Below are positions 35,527 through 42,528 of a stretch of 50,488 nucleotides of DNA, in pieces. A model generated the notes under the pieces. It saw only the letters and a program-made list of their open reading frames with translations. It made no database searches and was not told the DNA's origin. Made by a program: the position numbers and the translations under genes. The DNA is taken from contig JAURFW010000014.1 in assembly GCA_030834125.1 (NCBI GenBank), forward strand, positions 1-50,488, given 5' to 3'. The stretch is from Bacteroidota bacterium (lineage in GTDB: Bacteria > Bacteroidota > Bacteroidia > NS11-12g > UBA955). How positions within the stretch are numbered: position 1 is the first letter of the stretch; every line of letters starts with the position of its first letter.

Positions 35527-38430
35527 ATGAAAAGCAATAAATCTCTTGTCATTTTATCAGTAATCTTAGCGTTGGCTGCATTGTTTCAGTTAACCTTTAC
35601 ATTCAAAGCCAGAGCCTTCGAAAACGAAGCACAGGAATTTGCGGTTACAAAAGCCAAGCTAGGTCAAAGTGAAAAAGAAATGTATCGTCGATACATTGAC
35701 AGTTTAGGAAATCAAGAATACTATAGTTTCCTTGGTATGGCAACATACAGCTATTTTGAGTGTAAACAACGTGAATTAAACCTAGGTCTTGACCTTAGAG
35801 GTGGTATGAACGTAATTTTGGAAGTAGAAAAAGATGCTATTATTAAAGTTCTTGCTAATGATCCTTCTGATGAGGATATGATAAAAGCATTAGAACTTAC
35901 AGATATTGAAGTACGTGATAAAGGAACTGAATACGTAACTGCTTTTACATCCAATTTTAAATCTGTCGCGAAAGATAGAAATATGGCTGTATTGTTTGTG
36001 AAAGGTAATAATTTACAAATCCAAGCGAATAGTTCTGAGCAAGAGGTTATTAATTACCTTAGAGCATCCATCTCAACAGCGGTTTCAAACGTAAAATCAG
36101 TTGTTGAAAAACGTATTAACCAAGCTAATGTAACCCAGCCTGTTGTTCAAGAGGTTGAAGGTGGACGTATTAGTGTGGAATTGCCAGGTGTAGATAATCC
36201 ACGCCGTATGGAGGATCTTGTAGAAAAAAGTGCGCAATTAGAATTTTATGAAGTATTTACAGGTAATGAGGCTCAACGTTTATATACTACTTTAACCAAA
36301 GGTGGTGCAGTAATGGTTGATTCAACCTCAATAACAGATTCTACTTCAAATGACTCTGCAGCAGAAGCATCTGTGATATCCAATCCAATAGCGAAAATTC
36401 TTACTCCTTTAGCACAAGCGGGTTCTGCAATAGCAAAAATCAACGCTGCCGATCGTCGTATCCTTGAAAATCTTGTCGAACAGGAAGAAACTAAAAATTT
36501 ACTAGGTCCTAATGTTAAAATAGCATATAGTGCAAAGCCAATTGAGAGCGATGGGCAAGCATCTAATCTCGGTACAGCCAATGAATATTATGTTTATTTC
36601 CTGCGAAAAGATCGTGAGGGGAATGCCGCTTTAGCATCAGATGATGAGAATATTATTGATGACGCTAGAGAGAATACTTCTCAAACAGGTCAAATTGAGG
36701 TTAATATGCAAATGACTCCAACAGCGGCTTCTCGTTGGGCTCAAATTACAGGATCCAACATTGGTAAGCCAATTGCAATTGTTCTTGATAATCGCGTTTA
36801 TTCGGCTCCAGTAGTTAACGGTAAAATTCCAAATGGTAGTTCTCAAATTACAGGAAATTTCGATATCAAAGAAGCCCAAGATTTAGCGAACGTTTTAAAA
36901 GCCGGTAAATTACCTGCTCCTGCAAGAATTGTAGCAAGTGAGGTAGTTGGACCTTCACTAGGACAAGCCTCTATCGATAGAGGTCTAAATTCCTTATTAA
37001 TCGGTTTCCTATCTGTAGTTGTATTTATGATATTATATTATAACCGTGCAGGTTGGATTGCCATTGTTGCAGTATTGGGTAATGTATATTTATTATTAGG
37101 TATCCTTGCTAGTTTGGGAGCTGCATTAACACTTCCTGGTATCGCTGGTATTATCTTAACAGTAGGTATGGCGGTCGATGCTAACGTACTAATTTATGAA
37201 AGAATAAAAGACGAACTGGCAGCGGGTAAAGGTCTTCGCTCAGCAATTGAGCTAGGATTTAAGCACGCCTTAAGCGCAATTATTGACTCGAATATAACAA
37301 CTTTATTAGCAGGATTCATCCTGACATTCTCGGGTGCGGGTCCAGCTTATGGTTTCGCAATAATTCTTGTAATCGGTATTTTCTGTTCAGTATTTACAGC
37401 ATTGTTTATTACGCGTTGGTTGCTAGAAAATAGAGCCTCCAAAGGGAAAGATATTTCGTTCGATACATCTTGGAATAAAAACTTCCTTAAAGGAAAAACT
37501 ATTGATTTTGTAAAAAATCGTAGGAAATACTACATTTTCTCTTCATTGTTCATCATTGCCGGTATCATTTCATTTGCAACTAAAGGTGGAATAACTACAG
37601 GTATTGATTTCAAAGGAGGTAATTCATTTATCATTCAATTTGATCCTTCGAAAGCGTACGCAACTGAGAACATCAAGAGTGCATTAGATAAAAGTTTAGC
37701 TGAATCTAGTAATGAAGTTAAATCTTTCGGTAACGAAGGGCAATTCAAAATTGTTACAACTTACTTAGTTAATGATAATAGCAAAGAGTCTAGAGAAAAG
37801 GTACGTACTGATGTATTAGCAGCCTTGAATAAATTTGAATTAGTGACACCGAAAGGTTCGGAAAGTCCAATTTTACAAGCAACTAGCGTTGGTGCTGCAA
37901 TTGCAACAGAAACTAGAAATACTTCGAGTATTTTAGTATTTGTAGCAATTGTTGGAATATTCTTGTACATCGTTTTACGATTCCGTTCAGTAGCTTATGG
38001 TTTAGGTGCAACTGTTGCGTTGGTTCATGACGTAGCATTTGTATTATCGGCTTTTGCAATTCTTGATGGACTGTTACCTTTTGCAACTGAATTTGATCAG
38101 CATCTCATTGCCGCATTACTAACAATATTGGGTTACTCAATTAATGATACCGTAATTGTCTTTGACCGTATTCGTGAATACCTGTCTTCTAAGAGAACTG
38201 ACCGTAACGACGAGTCAATGATTAATGCCGCGATTAACAGCACATTGAGTCGTACGGTGATTACTGCTGCAACCGTATTCTTTGTATTAGTGATCTTGTT
38301 CATCTTTGGCGGTGATGCCTTAAAAGGATTTTCTCTTGCCATGTTAATTGGTATTATTGCAGGTACATATTCTTCTATATGTATTGCAACTCCAGTAGTA
38401 GTTGACTTCACCAAGAAAAAGAAAAAGTAA
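35527..38430 (+). CDS. secDF: Protein translocase SecDF fusion
   Basis: This is a single 967-residue chain combining SecD and SecF, the usual Bacteroidota form. The SecD half has TM1, the P1 start LGLDLRGGMNVILEV, a periplasmic domain with a Ser/Thr/Asp-rich insert at about 260-285, and TM2-6 with the proton-relay motif AVDANVLIYERIKDEL. The SecF half starts near residue 660 with GIDFKGGNSFIIQF and carries SINDTVIVFDRIREYL. It uses the proton motive force to pull secretory proteins out of SecYEG. Many exported proteins in this window depend on Sec. A near-consensus box (TTAATTTCG) lies about 34 bases before the ATG, and a strong terminator follows. Confidence 0.97.
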   Translation: MKSNKSLVILSVILALAALFQLTFTFKARAFENEAQEFAVTKAKLGQSEKEMYRRYIDSLGNQEYYSFLGMATYSYFECKQRELNLGLDLRGGMNVILEVEKDAIIKVLANDPSDEDMIKALELTDIEVRDKGTEYVTAFTSNFKSVAKDRNMAVLFVKGNNLQIQANSSEQEVINYLRASISTAVSNVKSVVEKRINQANVTQPVVQEVEGGRISVELPGVDNPRRMEDLVEKSAQLEFYEVFTGNEAQRLYTTLTKGGAVMVDSTSITDSTSNDSAAEASVISNPIAKILTPLAQAGSAIAKINAADRRILENLVEQEETKNLLGPNVKIAYSAKPIESDGQASNLGTANEYYVYFLRKDREGNAALASDDENIIDDARENTSQTGQIEVNMQMTPTAASRWAQITGSNIGKPIAIVLDNRVYSAPVVNGKIPNGSSQITGNFDIKEAQDLANVLKAGKLPAPARIVASEVVGPSLGQASIDRGLNSLLIGFLSVVVFMILYYNRAGWIAIVAVLGNVYLLLGILASLGAALTLPGIAGIILTVGMAVDANVLIYERIKDELAAGKGLRSAIELGFKHALSAIIDSNITTLLAGFILTFSGAGPAYGFAIILVIGIFCSVFTALFITRWLLENRASKGKDISFDTSWNKNFLKGKTIDFVKNRRKYYIFSSLFIIAGIISFATKGGITTGIDFKGGNSFIIQFDPSKAYATENIKSALDKSLAESSNEVKSFGNEGQFKIVTTYLVNDNSKESREKVRTDVLAALNKFELVTPKGSESPILQATSVGAAIATETRNTSSILVFVAIVGIFLYIVLRFRSVAYGLGATVALVHDVAFVLSAFAILDGLLPFATEFDQHLIAALLTILGYSINDTVIVFDRIREYLSSKRTDRNDESMINAAINSTLSRTVITAATVFFVLVILFIFGGDALKGFSLAMLIGIIAGTYSSICIATPVVVDFTKKKKK

Positions 38431-38462
38431 TAAGAATTCGATCACTTCGAAATAATAATACT

Positions 38463-38491
38463 AAGCGGGGTGACAAGCCCCGCTTTTTTTT
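38463..38491 (+). terminator. Intrinsic terminator of secDF
   Basis: AAGCGGGG (38463-38470), loop TGACAAG, CCCCGCTT (38478-38485) and a continuing T-run to 38491 form a strong GC-rich hairpin with a U-tract. The lysA ATG follows only nine bases after the T-run. Any lysA promoter would have to overlap this element, or lysA depends on readthrough. Confidence 0.92.
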
Positions 38492-38500
38492 GAATTAAAA

Positions 38501-39715
38501 ATGAAAGAAATATCAAATAATACGTTAGAAAAAATTTCTCAGCAATATAGTACACCTGTTTATGTATATCATGCTGAACGAATCGAGTTTCAATATAATA
38601 GATTAAAAAGCGCATTTAAGAATGTTGATGTGCAGTTGCATTATGCTATGAAGGCGCTCAATAATATTAACATCCTTAAACTTATGAAAAATATGGGTTC
38701 AGGGCTCGATGCTGTGTCAATAGAGGAAGTAGAGCTAGGGCTAATGGCAGGTTTTGAACCACATCAAATTATGTATACCCCTAATTGTGTGGATTTCGAT
38801 GAGATTATATCTGCCGTAGAAAAAGGTGTAGTAATAAATATTGATAATATCTCAATACTAGAGCAATATGGGGCTAAATATGGTTCAAGTGTGCCATGTT
38901 GCCTACGATTAAATCCACATATTATGGCAGGCGGTCATTCACATATTTCTGTGGGTCATATAGATTCGAAATTTGGAATATCAATATACCAACTTAGACA
39001 TGTTCAAAGAGTAGTTGAATCACAGGGTATCCGTGTGAATGGATTACATATGCATACGGGGAGTGATATTTTGGATGCAGACGTATTTCTTAGGGGAGCC
39101 GATTTGTTATTTGACGCCGCTGCCGATTTTCCCGAACTAGAGTTTATGGACTTTGGTTCTGGTTTTAAAGTTGGGTATAAGGAAGGTGATATCGTTACAG
39201 ATATAGAAGAAATGGGAGCGAAAATTTCTACGGCATTTAATGAGTTTTGTGAACGATACGGTCGTAAATTGAGTTTGTGGTTTGAACCAGGTAAGTTCAT
39301 TGTATCAGAGGCGGGTTCATTGCTTGTTAAGGCTAATGTAATTAAACAAACAACCTCTACTGTGTTTGTTGGAGTTAACAGTGGTCAGAATCATTTAATT
39401 CGGCCTATGTTTTATGATGCATATCATCATATAGAGAACATTTCAAATCCTAAGGGAACAACTAGACTTTATAGTATTGTTGGCTACATTTGTGAAACAG
39501 ATACTCTAGGTTACGATCGCCAATTGCCTGAGGTTAGGGAAGGGGATATACTTAGAATTCGAAATGCTGGTGCTTATGCATTTTCTATGTCGAATAATTA
39601 CAATGCTCGACTTAGACCTGCTGAAGTATTGGTTAAAAATGATAATTATTATTTAATTAGAGAAAGGGAGAAGTTACAAGATTTACTCGTTAATCAAATA
39701 GAACTAGATTTATAA
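38501..39715 (+). CDS. lysA: Diaminopimelate decarboxylase
   Basis: The 404-residue protein is a PLP-dependent fold-type III decarboxylase. The PLP lysine is Lys51 in HYAMKALNN. Other markers are GLHMHTGSDI, FGSGFKVGY, the active-site WFEPGKFIV, and the CETDTLGYDR segment, where the Cys and Glu contact substrate from the partner subunit. NAGAYAFSMSNNYN holds the conserved C-terminal Tyr. It converts meso-diaminopimelate to lysine in the cytosol, linking lysine synthesis to peptidoglycan precursor use. It lies alone between two terminators, and its start is unusually close to the upstream one. Confidence 0.95.
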   Translation: MKEISNNTLEKISQQYSTPVYVYHAERIEFQYNRLKSAFKNVDVQLHYAMKALNNINILKLMKNMGSGLDAVSIEEVELGLMAGFEPHQIMYTPNCVDFDEIISAVEKGVVINIDNISILEQYGAKYGSSVPCCLRLNPHIMAGGHSHISVGHIDSKFGISIYQLRHVQRVVESQGIRVNGLHMHTGSDILDADVFLRGADLLFDAAADFPELEFMDFGSGFKVGYKEGDIVTDIEEMGAKISTAFNEFCERYGRKLSLWFEPGKFIVSEAGSLLVKANVIKQTTSTVFVGVNSGQNHLIRPMFYDAYHHIENISNPKGTTRLYSIVGYICETDTLGYDRQLPEVREGDILRIRNAGAYAFSMSNNYNARLRPAEVLVKNDNYYLIREREKLQDLLVNQIELDL

Positions 39716-39746
39716 AAAAAGGGCTACAATTTGTAGCCCTTTTTTT
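39714..39746. terminator. Bidirectional terminator between lysA and the SusCD operon
   Basis: GGGCTACA (39721-39728), loop ATT, TGTAGCCC (39732-39739) with seven A before and seven T after form a near-perfect symmetrical hairpin. It gives a U-tract on both strands and so can stop transcription of lysA (+) and of the SusCD operon (-), which converge here. Confidence 0.92.
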
Positions 39747-39761
39747 AAATAATTTTCGCAG

Positions 39762-40652
39762 TTATTCACAAATAGTATTAAACCAATACTCTGGTGATTC
39801 TGCTACCCAATCATATTGCTTTCTGATGTAACCACTGGTAATTTTATATTGTACAGATAAAATTCTTTGATTTCCAGTGTTGATGCTTTCAAAAAGGTTT
39901 TTAGGGATAAAGCTGAATCTAAATTTACCGTTCCCAATATTCTTCATTCTCATTTGAGGTACTGCTGATGCAATATCTCTATCGGCTGCTTTAATATTGT
40001 CGCCGTCGACGAAATAAATGAATTCATTGGTCCCCAAACCTACTCTTGCCTTAACAACGCAATAAATGTCGTCTTTACCAATTAACGTATCATTATCCTC
40101 TAATTTCGTGTCATAGAAAATACTTAAAACATCAGATGGTGTAATACTAAGTGTATCTTTCTCTTTTTCTTTTGGAAAAGGATAAAGTTTTCTTGGTCCA
40201 GTAGTGGGTGCATCTATTTTAATTTCTAAATCTTCGGTTTTACACTCAGACCCTCCACAATCATCAGACCCATTTTTCTTTTTAATAAGAAGTGAAATAC
40301 CATCAGCATAAAGTTTAGCCGCATTTACCTCGTAAAATTCAGTGGGAATCATTTTAAAGTAAACAACACCATTTCCTGATTTTTGTACTTTAAGAGCTTC
40401 ATTAGATTCTCCCCAAGATCCATTATTCAAAGGGTGTCCTGTTGGGTGCTCGTTGGGTCTCCAGGTCCACATATACAAATCATCAGTTGTAGTAGCGAGA
40501 ACAGGTCCTCCAAAATCCGCACATTTGGTAAGGTCTACCCAAATGGTAATGCTATCGTTAGGATTTATTGGGTCTGGTTCTATCCATGCCTTTTGAGCAT
40601 TTGCAAAATAGCTGCCCAATATCATTATAGTAATTAAAATTTGTTTTTTCAT
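39762..40652 (-). CDS. Secreted protein with two tandem Ig-like domains, end of SusCD operon
   Basis: The 296-residue product starts at ATG 40652, directly before a signal peptide (MKKQILITIMILGSYFANAQ); the longer in-frame version adds 14 unconserved residues. Two similar beta-rich halves are visible. The first (about 22-150) has PINPNDSITIWVD and NGVVYFKMIPTEFYEV; the second (about 170-296) has SITPSDVLSIFYD and NGKFRFSFIPKNLFES. This repeat suggests a tandem domain duplication. It may match DUF4961-type proteins that accompany SusCD pairs, but I am not certain. It is likely a periplasmic or surface binding protein for the same ligand as SusCD. No catalytic motif is visible. Confidence 0.65.
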   Translation of the reverse strand: MKKQILITIMILGSYFANAQKAWIEPDPINPNDSITIWVDLTKCADFGGPVLATTTDDLYMWTWRPNEHPTGHPLNNGSWGESNEALKVQKSGNGVVYFKMIPTEFYEVNAAKLYADGISLLIKKKNGSDDCGGSECKTEDLEIKIDAPTTGPRKLYPFPKEKEKDTLSITPSDVLSIFYDTKLEDNDTLIGKDDIYCVVKARVGLGTNEFIYFVDGDNIKAADRDIASAVPQMRMKNIGNGKFRFSFIPKNLFESINTGNQRILSVQYKITSGYIRKQYDWVAESPEYWFNTICE

Positions 40653-40659
40653 TTTGTTT

Positions 40660-41157
40660 TTATTTACGTGTAAACCATAAATGATATGATACAATTCTGT
40701 TGTCTCCGCAGAACTTATTGTATTTAATCGCTAAATACGGGTCTTGTGGACGCACCGGTCTGATAAGAGGATAGTTGGATTCTTGATTGGTTCCTTTGTT
40801 AAACACAATCATTGATGGATATTCATCATTATCAAAACCCCAAGTACCGGTATTTAGAGAATCAAACATATTACGACCATCTCCATCGGTAAATGTATAT
40901 GTTCCATCTCCATAAATATTCACTTCCATTGGGATAGAAGTCAGTATTGCTTCACTAACATCTAAAAGTGTATCACTTTCTTGGAATGCTAATTCTACAT
41001 TAACGTCAATTTGATCAACCTTAGTTAATATCCAATTATTAACTATTCCATCTACCTGGCTTGCTTTTGGCCCTAATTCTTGTTTTTCTTGTTTACAGGA
41101 ACCAAAAGAGGTAATTATTACAGCCGTTACTAAGGCAATTTTTATTTTCTGTTTCAT
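40660..41157 (-). CDS. DUF5004-like lipoprotein
   Basis: The 165-residue product starts at ATG 41157, overlapping the susD stop by one base (TAATG). A type II signal peptide ends in SFGSC, making Cys about residue 21 the lipidated residue. The mature part follows the lipocalin-like DUF5004 pattern: NNWILTKVDQIDVN, then DGTYTFTDGDGR and TGTWGFDNDEYPSMIVF. Such lipoproteins often accompany SusC/SusD pairs. It probably sits at the outer membrane and contributes to ligand binding or stability of the complex; the role is inferred from operon context. Confidence 0.72.
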   Translation of the reverse strand: MKQKIKIALVTAVIITSFGSCKQEKQELGPKASQVDGIVNNWILTKVDQIDVNVELAFQESDTLLDVSEAILTSIPMEVNIYGDGTYTFTDGDGRNMFDSLNTGTWGFDNDEYPSMIVFNKGTNQESNYPLIRPVRPQDPYLAIKYNKFCGDNRIVSYHLWFTRK

Positions 41158-42527
41158 TAGTCGCACCCTCCTGTTGGATTAATATTAAATATATCAGTTT
41201 TTTCAGTTATTGGGAATTGTAATAACATTCCCTTACAGTTCCATTCATGTCCGCGGATAAATAAGTTTTCACCCTCAATCGCACCTAAACGTTTTACTTC
41301 GTGAATTCTATCTCCTTGAAATAAGAATTCAATCTTTCTTTCTGCACGAACAGCTTCAATTATTTGACTTGCTGTAGCGCCTGCAGCTAATAAATCTGGT
41401 GTTACATAAGCTCTATTACGGATGTCATTAACATCTTGAGCTGCTACATTTAAATCAATCCCTTGCTTCGCATATGATTCAGCTCTAATTAAATGCATCA
41501 GGGTTAAATGAAGTACCGGTATGTTAAAATATGGAGCATTAAATTGAGTTGTTTTAATGAATTCATTTTGAGCTCCTTTATTTATTACTTCTAACATCTG
41601 TAAACGCTTATCATTGTCAATATTATTGAATGAAGCGTAAAGTGCTTTGTCCATTTGTATCACAGGTACAGCTGCTGCGAAATTAGATGTGTATGAACCT
41701 GATCTTTGATCATTTACTCCGAAACTAATGATGGAGTAAATATGTTCGGAAGTTGCACTAGCATCAAAAACATTTACAGTATCAGCTAGAGTAAATTGTC
41801 CAGATTTAATAACATCATTTGCCATATTTCCTGCTGTAGTGTAATCACCCATTTGAAAAGCTACTTGAGCCATAAGTGCTTTTGCCGCCCAAGAAGTAGC
41901 GTAGCCATTATTTTCTTCAGGAAGTTTGTTGATGGCATTCTCTAAATCATTGACAATAGCATCGTAAGCAACTTTTACTGATTCGCGCTTTTGTGGTGTT
42001 GTACCCACACTAGTAGTAACTGCAATTCCATCGTGGCTGTTATCTGAAGTATATCCATACGGCTGAGCATACATTCTAACAGCTGTGAAATGTCCTAAAG
42101 CTCGAATAAAAGCAACTTCACCTAAGATTCTATCTCTTGATTCTTGAGTTAAATCTGTAGCATCGTTAATGTGAGTTTCAACAAAGTTAGCCCTGAATAT
42201 GCCGCGATATAACTGTGAGTAAAATGCACCACTTGTAGAATTAAAAAATAATACATTGTGATTGTAAACTTCACGGAAATCGTTATTATTTGGCAACGCT
42301 ACATTGTCAGACATTAATTCTGCAAGAGTTTGATAGAAGCCACCAAAAGTATTTGCCATTTCATGATAGCTGCCGTTTAGTAATTGTTGTAAATCATCTT
42401 CTGATTTTATAGCGTCGTCAACCAAAATCTCATTTGGTGGAGGTGTTTCAATCATTTCTTCACATGAGGTATTGAACATCAATACTCCTGTGATGATTGT
42501 TAATCCTAAAAATAAATTCTTTTTCAT
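41157..42527 (-). CDS. SusD/RagB-family nutrient-binding lipoprotein
   Basis: The 456-residue product has a type II signal peptide ending NTSC (Cys about 22), followed by the acidic residues EEM, as expected of Bacteroidota surface-export signals. SusD landmarks are the early DDLQQLLNGSYHEMA, TPR-like helices with LGEVAFIRALGHFTAVRMYA, and the C-terminal DVNDIRNRAYV and AVRAERKIEFLFQGDRIHEVKR. With SusC it forms the bed-and-lid nutrient importer: SusD closes over the barrel once ligand binds. The ligand cannot be told from sequence. It begins one base after the susC stop and overlaps the DUF5004 start. Confidence 0.95.
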   Translation of the reverse strand: MKKNLFLGLTIITGVLMFNTSCEEMIETPPPNEILVDDAIKSEDDLQQLLNGSYHEMANTFGGFYQTLAELMSDNVALPNNNDFREVYNHNVLFFNSTSGAFYSQLYRGIFRANFVETHINDATDLTQESRDRILGEVAFIRALGHFTAVRMYAQPYGYTSDNSHDGIAVTTSVGTTPQKRESVKVAYDAIVNDLENAINKLPEENNGYATSWAAKALMAQVAFQMGDYTTAGNMANDVIKSGQFTLADTVNVFDASATSEHIYSIISFGVNDQRSGSYTSNFAAAVPVIQMDKALYASFNNIDNDKRLQMLEVINKGAQNEFIKTTQFNAPYFNIPVLHLTLMHLIRAESYAKQGIDLNVAAQDVNDIRNRAYVTPDLLAAGATASQIIEAVRAERKIEFLFQGDRIHEVKRLGAIEGENLFIRGHEWNCKGMLLQFPITEKTDIFNINPTGGCD

Positions 42528-42528
42528 C

